From contig CAISLN010000121.1 in assembly GCA_903886275.1 (NCBI GenBank), positions 17,111 through 81,110 of the forward strand: 64,000 nt of DNA. The letters run 5' to 3'. Numbering within the stretch: position 1 is the stretch's first letter; every line of letters begins with the position of its first letter. The notes below the pieces were generated by a model, which was given only the letters and a program-made list of their open reading frames with translations, searched no databases and was not told the origin of the DNA. Position numbers and translations under genes: made by a program. This document shows positions 1-8,482 of the stretch, piece after piece. The stretch comes from an uncultured beta proteobacterium. GTDB taxonomy: Bacteria > Pseudomonadota > Gammaproteobacteria > Burkholderiales > Burkholderiaceae_C.

Positions 1-761
1 AGCGCGCCGCCTATGACGCGCTGGGGCAGCGGCCCGCCGGTGCTGATTTCTCGCCCCCGCCGCAGTGGCGCAGGCAGTACGAGCCTGCTGGGTTCGGCCA
101 TGCGGACGATATGGGCGGTATGGGCGGTATGGGCGAGATGGACCTGGCCGATTTGCTGGCCGCCATGGGCCGCTCACAAGGCCAGCGCCATGCGGGGCCA
201 CAGCCGGGACGTGACTACGAGGATACGGTCCCCATCAGTCTGGCCGATGCCCACCATGGCACCACCCTGCACCTGAACCTGCAAGACGGGGGCCGCACGC
301 TGGAGGTGAAAATCCCGCCCGGTGTGACCGATGGCCAGAAGCTGCGCCTGCGCGGCAAGGGGGGCAAAGGCCAGCAGGGCGGTGCCGATGGCGACATCTA
401 CCTGCACATCGCCATAGCGCCGCACCCGGTGTTTCGCTGCGACCAACGCGACCTGTATTTCGACCTCGCACTGGCACCGTGGGAGGCCGCATTGGGAACG
501 GAGTTGGAGCTGCCCACGCTGGACGGCAATGTGCTGCTGACGGTGCCACCCGGCACGCGCAGCGGGCGCAAGTTACGTCTGCGCGGACGTGGACTTGCCA
601 ACAGCCGGGGCGCGCCGGGCGACCTCTATGCCACGGTGCATATCGATGTGGCCGCTACGCTGACTGAAGAAGAGCGGCGGCTCTACCAGGAGCTGGCCCA
701 CATTTCCCACTTCAACCCGCGCACCACAAGGACACAGGAGGCGCCCCATGCTCACCCTTGA
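1..761 (+). CDS. cbpA: CbpA-type class B J-domain co-chaperone, 3' part only
   Basis: The frame is open from the first bases of the window (codons from base 3), so the gene starts upstream; about 252 residues are visible, compared with roughly 300 for CbpA. The visible part holds a Gly/Met-rich linker (GGMGGMGEM) followed by the two C-terminal substrate-binding domains, with typical DnaJ features such as VKIPPGVTDGQKLRLRGKG and a second VPPGTRSGRKLRLRGRG. No CxxCxGxG zinc-finger repeats are present, which fits class B (CbpA) rather than DnaJ. The J domain with its HPD motif lies outside the window. CbpA works with DnaK in the cytoplasm and in E. coli binds curved DNA. The overlap with a cbpM-like gene downstream supports CbpA over other class B J-proteins. 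Confidence 0.9.
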   Translation, partial: RAAYDALGQRPAGADFSPPPQWRRQYEPAGFGHADDMGGMGGMGEMDLADLLAAMGRSQGQRHAGPQPGRDYEDTVPISLADAHHGTTLHLNLQDGGRTLEVKIPPGVTDGQKLRLRGKGGKGQQGGADGDIYLHIAIAPHPVFRCDQRDLYFDLALAPWEAALGTELELPTLDGNVLLTVPPGTRSGRKLRLRGRGLANSRGAPGDLYATVHIDVAATLTEEERRLYQELAHISHFNPRTTRTQEAPHAHP

Positions 762-1053
762 ACTGGAATGGCTGGACAGCGCCGAGCCGCTGGCCCTGGA
801 TGAGCTGGCGCGTCTGAGCGGCCTGCGTATGGAGGAGCTGCAGGAGCTGCTGGACTATGGCGCACTGACACCGCTGGAGCCACAGGACCCTGTCCTGCTG
901 TTTCCCCTGCATTGCCTGGCCCCTCTGCGCCGCGCCGCCAAGCTGCGCCGTGACTACGACCTGGATCTGTTTGCCATGGTGGTGGTGCTGGACCAGCTGC
1001 GCCAAATCGAAAGCCTGGAGCAGCAGTTGCGGTCCCTGCAGGCCAGGCCTTAA
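748..1053 (+). CDS. cbpM: CbpM-type chaperone modulator
   Basis: This 101-residue protein has the same length as E. coli CbpM, which binds the J domain of CbpA and inhibits both its co-chaperone and DNA-binding activities. The N-terminal part (LDELARLSGLRMEELQELLDYGAL) reads as a MerR-like helix-turn-helix and the C-terminal half is helical and Leu-rich (LDQLRQIESLEQQLRSLQ). Its start lies 14 bases inside the end of the cbpA frame, so the two are probably translationally coupled. The family call rests on length, fold pattern and gene order; a generic MerR-like protein is the alternative. Confidence 0.85.
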   Translation: MLTLELEWLDSAEPLALDELARLSGLRMEELQELLDYGALTPLEPQDPVLLFPLHCLAPLRRAAKLRRDYDLDLFAMVVVLDQLRQIESLEQQLRSLQARP

Positions 1054-1105
1054 GCCGATGGCCTTGCCACCCCACGACAGGGCGGCATTGCAGTAAGCTG
1101 CGCCC

Positions 1106-2314
1106 ATGTTGATACCTACCGCCCCCGACTTTCGATCCGCCGCTTTTCTCAAGCAGCACGCGCTGTGGACCCTGTCCTTTTACGAGGCGCAATCGGTGGA
1201 CCCCAGCGGCGGCATGTACCACTTCTTTCTGGATGACGGGCGGGTCTACGACGCCAGTCGCCGCCATCTGGTGAGCGCCACGCGCTTTGTCATCACCAAT
1301 GCCATCGGCTTTGAGCTCAGCGGTGAAGAGAAATTCAAGCAGCGCGCCGTCCACGCCCTGCGCTTCATAGAGACGGCTTTTTATGACGCGCAGCAGGATG
1401 GCTACCACTGGATGGTTCAATGGAAAGAAGGCCAGTCCACCCCCATCGACAGCATGCGCCACATGTACGGCCTGGCCTTCATCATGCTGGCTGCGGCCAA
1501 GGCGCTGCAGATCGGCATTGCGGGCGCACAGGCGCTGTTGGAAAAGGCCTTTGCCATGGCCGAGCACCGCTTCTATGACGCGCAAGCCGGCCTCTACGCC
1601 GACGACGCCACGCCGGACTGGAGCGTTTCGGGCTACCGCGGCCAGAACGCCAATATGCATGCCTGCGAGGCGCTGATCACTGCCTTTGCCGCCACCGGGG
1701 ATGCGCGCTACATCGAAAGGGCGGAGGGCCTGGCGCAGCACATCACGGTGCGCCAGGCCGCACTGTGCGATGGTGGTATCTGGGAGCATTACAAGGCCGA
1801 CTGGACGCCCGATCTGGAATACAACCTGCACGACAGCTCGAACATTTTTCGGCCCTGGGGCTTTCAGCCCGGCCACTTCACCGAATGGGCCAAGCTGCTG
1901 TGCCTGCTCGACACGCACAGCCCCGCCGACTGGCATGTGCCGCGTGCAAAGGAGCTTTTTGACCGCGCCTTGGCGGTGGCTTGGGATGAGGCACACGGCG
2001 GCATCCACTACGGCTTTGGTCTGGACGGGCGCATTTGCGACGCGGCCAAATACCACTGGGTGCAGGCCGAGTCGATGGCGGCCGCAGCCATTCTGGGCTT
2101 GCGCACCGGAGAGGCCAAGTACTGGGACTGGTATGAGCGCCTGTGGCAATACTGCTGGCAGCACTTTGTGGACCACGAACAGGGCGCCTGGTTTCGCATC
2201 CTCACCCCCGACAACTTCAACCTGACGCGCGAGAAGAGCCCGGCCGGCAAGGTGGACTACCACAACATAGGCGCCTGCTCCGACCTGTATTGGGCGCTGC
2301 AGCAAGGCGCTTAG
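1106..2314 (+). CDS. AGE-family sugar isomerase/epimerase
   Basis: A 402-residue protein of the N-acylglucosamine 2-epimerase (AGE) superfamily, an (alpha/alpha)6-barrel group. The RHMYG motif at residues 118-122 matches the R-H-x-Y active-site signature of the mannose isomerase/YihS branch. Further family features are NANMHACEALI in the middle, GFQPGHFTEWAKLL (with a conserved His) and a C-terminal KVDYHNIGACSDLYWAL. Members interconvert aldoses and ketoses (mannose/fructose, sulfoquinovose/sulfofructose) or epimerise N-acylated sugars; the substrate cannot be read from sequence. It lacks a signal peptide and should be cytoplasmic. It lies 52 bases after cbpM and ends before a shared terminator, with no sugar transporter or kinase beside it. 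D-mannose isomerase is my preferred guess, with low certainty on substrate. Confidence 0.85.
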   Translation: MLIPTAPDFRSAAFLKQHALWTLSFYEAQSVDPSGGMYHFFLDDGRVYDASRRHLVSATRFVITNAIGFELSGEEKFKQRAVHALRFIETAFYDAQQDGYHWMVQWKEGQSTPIDSMRHMYGLAFIMLAAAKALQIGIAGAQALLEKAFAMAEHRFYDAQAGLYADDATPDWSVSGYRGQNANMHACEALITAFAATGDARYIERAEGLAQHITVRQAALCDGGIWEHYKADWTPDLEYNLHDSSNIFRPWGFQPGHFTEWAKLLCLLDTHSPADWHVPRAKELFDRALAVAWDEAHGGIHYGFGLDGRICDAAKYHWVQAESMAAAAILGLRTGEAKYWDWYERLWQYCWQHFVDHEQGAWFRILTPDNFNLTREKSPAGKVDYHNIGACSDLYWALQQGA

Positions 2315-2390
2315 GCACTGCGCACCCAAGGTCCAGTGCAGGACGGCAAGGCCTGAGTCCGTGCAAGTTCACACGCTCTGCAACCCCCAC

Positions 2391-2420
2391 AAAAAAAGCC
2401 CGCTTGCGCGGGCTTTTTTT
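2391..2420. terminator. Bidirectional rho-independent terminator
   Basis: A perfect stem gcccgc/gcgggc with a ttgc loop (2398-2413) is flanked by seven A on the left and seven T on the right. It can therefore act for the plus-strand AGE-family gene and for the convergent ilvD, whose stop codon is 16 bases further on. Confidence 0.92.
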
Positions 2421-2435
2421 CAGGCGCTGTGCCTG

Positions 2436-4295
2436 TCAGTCGCCCAGCAGCGACAGGTCGCGCACCGCGCCCTTGTCGGCCGACATCACCAAGAGGGCGT
2501 AGGCCTTGAGCGCGGCCGACACCTTGCGTGGGCGTGGCAGCGCGGGCTTCCAGCCTTTGGCGTTTTGCTCGGTGCGGCGCATGGCCAATTCTTCGTCGCT
2601 GAGCAACACGTTGATGCTGCGCTGGGTGATGTCGATGCGGATGCGGTCGCCATTGCGCACCAGGCCGATGGCGCCACCGGCTGCCGCCTCGGGCGAGCAA
2701 TGGCCAATCGACAGGCCCGAGGTGCCACCCGAGAAGCGGCCATCGGTGAGCAGCGCGCAGGCCTTGCCCAGACCCTTGCTCTTGATGTAGCTGGTGGGGT
2801 AGAGCATCTCCTGCATACCGGGGCCGCCCTTGGGGCCCTCATAGCGCACGATGACCACATCACCGGCCACCACCTGGTCGGCCAGGATATGTTCCACCGC
2901 TTCGTCCTGGCTCTCCACCACATGGGCCGGGCCTTCGAACACCATCAGGCTGTCGTCCACACCGGCGGTCTTCACCACACAGCCGTCGATCGCAATATTG
3001 CCGCGCAGAACCGCAAGGCCACCTTCCTTGCTAAAGGCATGTTCGCCCGAGCGTATGCAGCCCTCAACGCGGTCTATGTCCAGGCTGGGCCAGCGCGCGT
3101 TCTGGCTAAAGGCCACTTGGGTGGGAATGCCGCCGGGCCCGGCCATGTAAAAGGTCTTGACGGCCTCCGACGGATTGCGCGCAATGTCCCACAGGTCCAG
3201 CGCTTCCTTAAAGGTCTTGCTGTGCACGGTGGGCACATCGGTGTGCAGTTTGCCGGCGCGGTCGAGCTCGCCCAGGATGCCGTAGATGCCACCGGCCCGG
3301 TGCACGTCTTCGATGTGGTACTTGTTGGTGTTGGGCGCCACCTTGCACAGTTGGGGCACAGAGCGCGAGAGGCGGTCTATGTCGGCCAGGGTGAAGTCGA
3401 TCTCGGCCTCTTGCGCGATGGCCAGGATGTGCAGGATGGTGTTGGTGGAGCCGCCCATGGCGATGTCCAGGGTGCAGGCATTCTCAAAGGCCTTGAAGCC
3501 CATGGAGCGCGGCAGCACGCTGGCGTCATCCTGCTCGTAATAGCGCTTGCAGAGTTCCACTGCCAGATGGCCGGCGCGCTTGAAGAGCTGCTCGCGGTCG
3601 GCGTGGGTGGCCACCACCGTGCCGTTGCCGGGCAGGGACAGGCCCAGGGCTTCGGTCAGGCAGTTCATCGAATTGGCGGTAAACATGCCCGAGCAACTGC
3701 CGCAGGTCGGGCAGGCGGAGCGCTCCACCTCGGCCACATCGGCATCACTCACCTTGTCGTCGGCGGCCATCACCATGGCGTCGATCAGGTCGAGCTTCTT
3801 GAATTCAATCTTCTGGGTCGTGGGGTTGAGCAGCTTGACCTTGCCGGCCTCCATGGGACCGCCCGACACAAACACCACCGGGATGTTCAGCCGCATGGCC
3901 GCCATCAGCATCCCCGGCGTGATCTTGTCGCAGTTGGAAATGCACACCATGGCGTCGGCGCAATGCGCGTTGACCATGTACTCCACCGAGTCGGCAATGA
4001 TGTCGCGACTCGGCAGCGAATACAGCATGCCGTCGTGGCCCATGGCGATGCCGTCGTCCACGGCAATGGTGTTGAACTCCTTGGCCACACCGCCGGCCGC
4101 TTCAATTTCGCGCGCCACCAATTGGCCCAGGTCCTTCAGGTGCACATGGCCCGGCACAAACTGGGTGAAGCTGTTGACCACGGCGATGATGGGCTTGTCG
4201 AAGTCGCCGTCCTTCATGCCGGTGGCACGCCACAGGGAGCGGGCACCCGCCATATTGCGGCCGGCAGTAGAGGTCTTGGAGCGGTATTGGGGCAT
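2436..4295 (-). CDS. ilvD: Dihydroxy-acid dehydratase
   Basis: IlvD dehydrates 2,3-dihydroxy acids to 2-keto acids in isoleucine, valine and pantothenate precursor synthesis, using an Fe-S cluster and Mg2+. The start was set at the MPQYRSKTSTAGRNMAG residues, giving 619 residues against 616 for the E. coli enzyme; the upstream in-frame extension to 4394 has no family similarity. Visible signatures are AVDDGIAMGH (Asp80-Asp81, Mg2+), NCDKITPGM (Cys122 cluster ligand, Lys124 the lysine carbamylated in the family) and SACPTCGSCSGMFTANSMNCL around Cys195. It is transcribed convergently towards the AGE-family gene and divergently from the lytic transglycosylase gene, with 97 bases between starts. 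No leader-peptide attenuator was recognised there. Confidence 0.97.
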   Translation of the reverse strand: MPQYRSKTSTAGRNMAGARSLWRATGMKDGDFDKPIIAVVNSFTQFVPGHVHLKDLGQLVAREIEAAGGVAKEFNTIAVDDGIAMGHDGMLYSLPSRDIIADSVEYMVNAHCADAMVCISNCDKITPGMLMAAMRLNIPVVFVSGGPMEAGKVKLLNPTTQKIEFKKLDLIDAMVMAADDKVSDADVAEVERSACPTCGSCSGMFTANSMNCLTEALGLSLPGNGTVVATHADREQLFKRAGHLAVELCKRYYEQDDASVLPRSMGFKAFENACTLDIAMGGSTNTILHILAIAQEAEIDFTLADIDRLSRSVPQLCKVAPNTNKYHIEDVHRAGGIYGILGELDRAGKLHTDVPTVHSKTFKEALDLWDIARNPSEAVKTFYMAGPGGIPTQVAFSQNARWPSLDIDRVEGCIRSGEHAFSKEGGLAVLRGNIAIDGCVVKTAGVDDSLMVFEGPAHVVESQDEAVEHILADQVVAGDVVIVRYEGPKGGPGMQEMLYPTSYIKSKGLGKACALLTDGRFSGGTSGLSIGHCSPEAAAGGAIGLVRNGDRIRIDITQRSINVLLSDEELAMRRTEQNAKGWKPALPRPRKVSAALKAYALLVMSADKGAVRDLSLLGD

Positions 4296-4392
4296 TTTGA
4301 AATGGCTTTCGGGCGGGTGGGGCAGGGGCGTCTCTTCTCCTGCGGGAAGCTGCGATTTTATGCCGCCGCCCAGACGGGCGAGAATGCCAGCC

Positions 4393-5664
4393 ATGCAAAC
4401 ATCCGCTTCTATTCACAGACCCGCCAGCGCTTGGCTGGCTCAGGCCCTGTTGGCCGTTTTCGCGCTGGCCGCCTGCGCCCCTACGCCCCAAGCCGCCACG
4501 CCAGCCCCCGTCAAGGTGAGCAGCGAAGCCGCCGACACGGCCGAACACCAGCAGCAATTTGCCCGCTGGGTGGAAGACTTTCGCAACAGCGCGCGCACGG
4601 CCGGCATCGACGAGGCCACGCTGCACAGCGCCTTTGACAAGGTGAGTTGGTTGCCGCGCGTGATCGCGCTGGACCGCTCGCAACCCGAATTCACCCGCTC
4701 CGTGTGGGATTACCTCGATACCGCGCTGGCCGCGCCGCGCATGGCCCGTGGGCGCGAGCAACTGCTGCAACTGCGCGCCCAGGCCGATGCTGCAGCCAAG
4801 CGCTATGGCGTGCCCCCCGAGGTGCTGATTGCCATCTGGGGTATGGAGAGCGACTACGGCCACAACGTAGGTGACATCCCGACCATAGACGCCTTGGCCA
4901 CGCTCGGCTTCGAGGGTCGGCGCGCGGACTGGGCGCGCACCCAGTTGCTCTCGGCCCTGAGGATCTTGCAAAACCACGACATAGAGCGCGCACAGATGGT
5001 CGGCTCCTGGGCTGGCGCGATGGGGCAGACGCAGTTTTTGCCCTCGAATTTCTTGGCCTATGCGGTGGATGCCGATGGCGATGGCCGACGCGACCTCTGG
5101 GGCAGCGTGCCCGATGTGCTGGCCTCGACGGCCAACTTTCTGGCCCGCTCCGGTTGGCAGGCCGGCCAGCCCTGGGGCCAAGAGGTGCGCCTGCCGCAGG
5201 GCTTTGACCATGCGCGCGCCGACCCCGCGCTGCGCCAGACGGCGGCCCAATGGATGGGCGAGGGCGTACGGGCGATGGATGGCACGCGGCTGCCAGCCTT
5301 GGCCGAAAGCACTCTTGTGTTGCCGGCCGGTGCGCGCGGTCCGGCCTTTTTGGTCGGGCCCAATTTTCGTGTCCTCTTGCGCTACAACAACGCCATCAGC
5401 TACGGGCTTGCGGTCAGCCTGCTGGCGCAGCAACTGCAGGGTGGGGCAGGCGTGCAGGCCGCCTGGCCGCGCGATCTGCAGATGCTCACGCGCAGCCAGT
5501 TGCTGGCGCTGCAGGCGGCGCTCAACGCGCATGGCTTCGATAGCGGAACGCCCGACGGCATGATGGGCCCCTCCACGCAGCGCGGCATACGCAGCTACCA
5601 GCGCAGCCTGGGTCTGCCGGCCGACGGCTATCCAAGCCAGGAGCTGCTGCGGCGTTTGCAGTGA
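4393..5664 (+). CDS. MltB-like lytic murein transglycosylase lipoprotein
   Basis: A 423-residue lipoprotein. The N-terminus has a hydrophobic segment ending in LAAC (Cys28), a good lipobox. Next comes an SLT_2/MltB-type catalytic domain: IAIWGMESDYG carries the expected catalytic Glu (Glu152), followed by DALATLGFEGRRADW and the MGQTQFLPSNF motif typical of MltB. The last 60 residues (LLALQAALNAHGFDSGTPDG onward) form a PG_binding_1 peptidoglycan-binding domain. It would cleave the MurNAc-GlcNAc bond to give 1,6-anhydro ends in the periplasm, anchored to a membrane. The start at 4393 is preferred; an in-frame ATG at 4384 adds only three residues. The frame stays open upstream over ilvD, but that part is antisense to a real gene and is excluded. 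Confidence 0.93.
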   Translation: MQTSASIHRPASAWLAQALLAVFALAACAPTPQAATPAPVKVSSEAADTAEHQQQFARWVEDFRNSARTAGIDEATLHSAFDKVSWLPRVIALDRSQPEFTRSVWDYLDTALAAPRMARGREQLLQLRAQADAAAKRYGVPPEVLIAIWGMESDYGHNVGDIPTIDALATLGFEGRRADWARTQLLSALRILQNHDIERAQMVGSWAGAMGQTQFLPSNFLAYAVDADGDGRRDLWGSVPDVLASTANFLARSGWQAGQPWGQEVRLPQGFDHARADPALRQTAAQWMGEGVRAMDGTRLPALAESTLVLPAGARGPAFLVGPNFRVLLRYNNAISYGLAVSLLAQQLQGGAGVQAAWPRDLQMLTRSQLLALQAALNAHGFDSGTPDGMMGPSTQRGIRSYQRSLGLPADGYPSQELLRRLQ

Positions 5665-6079
5665 GGCCCGTAAGCTGCGCCATGGATTTGGAAAGGCGCA
5701 CACCACTGGGCATGCTGGCCTATCAATAGATAAACGAGGGGTAGATAAATCGTGTTATCTATACGGCCTAACCGTTTATATATTTTTTGCACCTGTCCTG
5801 CGGCAATGTCTTGGAGTGAATGGATGAGTGCTCCATTTTGACGCTATGCATTGCTCCAAAGCGTACAGCAAAAAAAGCATTCACCTCCGGGCTGCGTAAA
5901 TACCCTTGATGCGCGCGATTCTCCTTTTGAACGCTTTATATTCGATAGAATCGGCAAATCCAGCCTAGCCCTGGTTGGCTTTGCATTTCCGTGTCATTTG
6001 AAATGGGGCGGTGTGGCGGCGCCGAAAACCACTCGGTTAAAGCCAATGCATTTTCATGAATTTTCACTGGAAGATACCT
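5665..6079. promoter_or_regulatory. Non-coding control region upstream of the SapC/secretion locus
   Basis: This 415-base stretch is visibly AT-richer than its neighbours and contains no convincing gene. It carries the TAGATAA motif cluster (5721-5761), a T/A run at 5777-5787, and a weak promoter-like pair near 5927-5951 (TTGAAC, then TAGAAT, but with only 13 bases between them). The SapC-family gene starts at its right edge. It is the only long intergenic region before the whole export locus, so it is the likeliest place for its main control. No promoter can be fixed with confidence. Confidence 0.55.
5721..5761. repeat. Clustered TAGATAA direct and inverted repeats (possible operator)
   Basis: TAGATAAA occurs at 5727-5734 and again at 5742-5749, and its inverted form TTATCTA at 5755-5761. 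The second and third copies form the inverted repeat AGATAA-6 bases-TTATCT (5743-5760). TATC-AATA-GATA at 5721-5732 is a further small inverted repeat. Spacing of 13-15 bases suggests a multi-site regulator target; the regulator is unknown. Confidence 0.5.
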
Positions 6080-6844
6080 ATGTTTGATCAATTGGTTCCC
6101 GTCAATAAAGAGCGTCACGCTGCTAAGAAAGTTCGCACCAGCAACGACTTTCGCTTTGCATCGAAATTCCATGTGGCTTATGTCACCGTGCATGAGTTTG
6201 CACGCGCTGCCGCCATTTACCCCCTGGTCTTCCTGGAAGACAAGGCCAATGATGATTTCCGTCCGGTCGCACTGATGGGCCTGGATGCCGGGGAAAATCT
6301 GTTTGTAGACAGCGATGGCCAGTGGTCGGGCTCCTACATTCCCGCCATCATCCGGCGCTATCCATTCGCCCTGACCAAGGCGCCCGAAGCCGATCGCTAC
6401 ATTGTTTGTGTGGACGAAGCCAGCGACCTGCTCAGCGACACCGAAGGCGCGCCCATGTTCGACGAGCAAGGCAACCCGACCCAGGTGATTGAGAATGTCA
6501 AACGCTACCTGGGCGAGCTGCAGCAGATGGACACCATGACCCATGAGTTCAGCAAGTTCCTGATTCACAACAACCTGCTGACCCCGCTGAACATGCGTGT
6601 GAACGCCGCCAATCAGGTGCGCAACATCACCGGATGCTATGTCATCAACGAAGAGCGCCTGAATAACTTCAGCGATGCCAAGTTCGTCGAGATCCGGCAA
6701 AAGGGCTACCTGCCCGCCATCTACGCGCACCTGATCTCCCTGTCACAGATCGAGCGCTTGGCCAGCATGAAGAAGTCGCCAACGCCAGAGGCTGTGGAAG
6801 ATGTCACCGCCAGCTATATCGAAGCGAAAGAAACGCTGCAATAA
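6080..6844 (+). CDS. SapC-family protein
   Basis: A 254-residue soluble protein of the SapC family (Pfam SapC type). Characteristic parts are the N-terminal MFDQLVPVNKERH, the central YPLVFLEDK and FRPVALMGLDAGENLFVD, SYIPAIIRRYPFAL, and a late YLPAIYAHLISLSQIERL. The family takes its name from sapC of the Campylobacter fetus sapCDEF locus, which exports S-layer protein by a type I route; its molecular job is not known. The start at 6080 is preferred over one 24 bases upstream because MFDQLVPV begins the family alignment and ggaaga lies just before it. No signal peptide is evident, so it is probably cytoplasmic. A terminator follows it, but its position before TolC and adaptor genes fits a role with the export locus. 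Confidence 0.88.
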   Translation: MFDQLVPVNKERHAAKKVRTSNDFRFASKFHVAYVTVHEFARAAAIYPLVFLEDKANDDFRPVALMGLDAGENLFVDSDGQWSGSYIPAIIRRYPFALTKAPEADRYIVCVDEASDLLSDTEGAPMFDEQGNPTQVIENVKRYLGELQQMDTMTHEFSKFLIHNNLLTPLNMRVNAANQVRNITGCYVINEERLNNFSDAKFVEIRQKGYLPAIYAHLISLSQIERLASMKKSPTPEAVEDVTASYIEAKETLQ

Positions 6845-6855
6845 GCAGCCTCGCC

Positions 6856-6904
6856 AACCCCGAGGGCCGCTTCTATCGCAGTGGCGTCGGGGTTTCCCTT
6901 TTTT
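6856..6904 (+). terminator. Rho-independent terminator or attenuator between SapC-like and TolC-like genes
   Basis: AACCCCGA (6856-6863) pairs with TCGGGGTT (6887-6894), followed by TCCCTTTTTT. The 23-base loop contains a possible GTG start (6881), which argues against that codon being used for the next gene. It implies either separate transcription or partial read-through into the secretion genes. Confidence 0.75.
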
Positions 6905-6940
6905 GGGCAGGGAAATATCTATATCAAAGGTGGGTGGAGC

Positions 6941-8482
6941 ATGGGGAACTTTTCTGAATCATGGGCTAGGCGCATGGGGCCCTTGGGCCTGATGGCGGTG
7001 CTTGCAACGGGCAGCGTGTGGGCGCAGCTTGATGCGCCAGTGGTTCAGAGCCGCGCCGCTGCTGCGACCTTGAGCCTGAAAGAGCTGGTGAGCCAGGTGC
7101 GCGAGGCCAACAAAGACATACGCACCAAGCGCGCGGAAACAGCCATTGCCGTGACCGGCATTGACCGAGCCTCTGCCGCCTTCCAGCCGGTGGCCACCTT
7201 CTCGGCCACAGATGGCAGCAACCGCCAGCCCAACACCTATGAAGAAGCATTGACCCGTGGTCAAGCCTCTTACTACCTGCGCGATGGCCAGGACTACGCT
7301 GTTGGCGTGAGCCAGTTGTTGCCCACGGGTGCCAAGCTTGAAGTCAAAGCCACCCAGTCGACCTTTATCACCAACATCAACCAGATGGCGTTGGGCCGTC
7401 CCGATGGCGCCCAGGACAACCGCAGCTTTTGGGGCTTGACCTTGACCCAGCCCCTTGCCAAGGACGGCGGTGTCACCGTGACCCAGGCGCGCACCCTGGT
7501 GGCTGAGTTGGATGTGGCAGTGGCAGAACACACTGCGGGCGAGACCGAGTCCAGCGTCGTCGCCGAAGCCTCGCTGGCCTATTACGAACTGGTGCTGGCG
7601 CAGCACCGTGTGGGCGCAGCCCAGGAAAAAATTCGCACCGGTCAGCGTTTGTTGGCCGAAGCGCGCGCGCTGGCGACCCAGGGGCGTCTGCCCGAATCAG
7701 AGGTGTGGGAAGTTGAAAACGCCTTGTCCCGGTTCGAAGCCGGATTGAGCGAAGCCTTGCAGGGCGAGCGCGAGCGGGTGAACCGGGTGAAGACCTTGGT
7801 CATGGCGGCAAGCGGCAGCGGTCCCCAGGCTTGGCGCGCGTCGGATGTCTTGCCCGCAGTCTCCAGACAAGACCCAAGCGTTGGCGCGCAGGAATCCGTT
7901 CGCCTTGCCATGGACTCGCGGCATGACCTTTTGATGCAAAAAAAGCTGCTTGAGCGTGAAGGCGTTCAGTTGGTCTACGCACAAAACCAGGCACTGCCGC
8001 GCATCGACATGGTGGCCAGCTACGGCCTCAACGGCCTGGCCTATTCGGCCTCAGCGGCCTTCGCTGCGCAAGACTACACGACCTGGAGCGTGGGCCTGCA
8101 AATGCAAATCCCCTTGGGCGAAAACCGACAAGGCCGAGCCGACATTGCCGCTGCTGTTCTGCGCCGTGAAAACGCCCTGCTCGCCATCAAGGCGCTGGAA
8201 GTGCAAATCGCCAACGACATAGACACCAGCCTCGCCATGCGCGCCAGCGCCGCCGAGCGCTGGGTCCACTGGCAGGATGTGGCGCGTCGCGAGCTGCAGC
8301 AACTCGAAGTCGAGCGCAAGCGCTTTGCTGCCGGGCGCAGCGAAATGCGCGAGATCTTGATGCGCGAAGAAAAGACTGTGAACTCCCGTCTGATGGTGAT
8401 TGAGCAGCAAGCGGCCTTTGCCAAGGCACAGGTCGTTCTTGAATCGGCACAGGGCATCTTGTTGAAACGCTGGAGCTTATGA
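6941..8482 (+). CDS. TolC-family outer membrane channel protein
   Basis: About 513 residues with the outer membrane efflux protein pattern: an N-terminal hydrophobic signal (MGPLGLMAVLATGSVWA), then two similar halves rich in long amphipathic helices. Examples are LKELVSQVREANKDIRTKRAETAIAV in the first half and ESSVVAEASLAYYELVLAQHRV; the second half has ESVRLAMDSRHDLLMQKKLL and IPLGENRQGRADIAAA. Such proteins trimerise into a channel-tunnel across the outer membrane and periplasm. The ATG at 6941 is chosen with ggtgga just upstream; an earlier in-frame GTG lies inside the terminator hairpin. Its last four bases overlap the start of the adaptor gene. No ABC or RND pump gene is adjacent, so it probably serves the export of the giant protein downstream. 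Confidence 0.9.
   Translation: MGNFSESWARRMGPLGLMAVLATGSVWAQLDAPVVQSRAAAATLSLKELVSQVREANKDIRTKRAETAIAVTGIDRASAAFQPVATFSATDGSNRQPNTYEEALTRGQASYYLRDGQDYAVGVSQLLPTGAKLEVKATQSTFITNINQMALGRPDGAQDNRSFWGLTLTQPLAKDGGVTVTQARTLVAELDVAVAEHTAGETESSVVAEASLAYYELVLAQHRVGAAQEKIRTGQRLLAEARALATQGRLPESEVWEVENALSRFEAGLSEALQGERERVNRVKTLVMAASGSGPQAWRASDVLPAVSRQDPSVGAQESVRLAMDSRHDLLMQKKLLEREGVQLVYAQNQALPRIDMVASYGLNGLAYSASAAFAAQDYTTWSVGLQMQIPLGENRQGRADIAAAVLRRENALLAIKALEVQIANDIDTSLAMRASAAERWVHWQDVARRELQQLEVERKRFAAGRSEMREILMREEKTVNSRLMVIEQQAAFAKAQVVLESAQGILLKRWSL

Noticed and set aside
3547..4392. Upstream extension of the lytic transglycosylase frame
   Set aside because: It is antisense to ilvD and would bury the lipoprotein signal inside a larger protein. 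The ATG at 4393 gives a proper signal peptide and lipobox.
2361..4637. Plus-strand open frame of 758 codons across ilvD
   Set aside because: It is the complement of ilvD, which has full family similarity and a correct start and length.
5682..5729. Small open frame of 15 codons after the lytic transglycosylase gene
   Set aside because: No ribosome site and no recognisable peptide; likely chance.
6881..6940. Earlier GTG start for the TolC-family gene
   Set aside because: The codon lies in the hairpin of the terminator after the SapC-family gene, and the added residues would displace the signal peptide.
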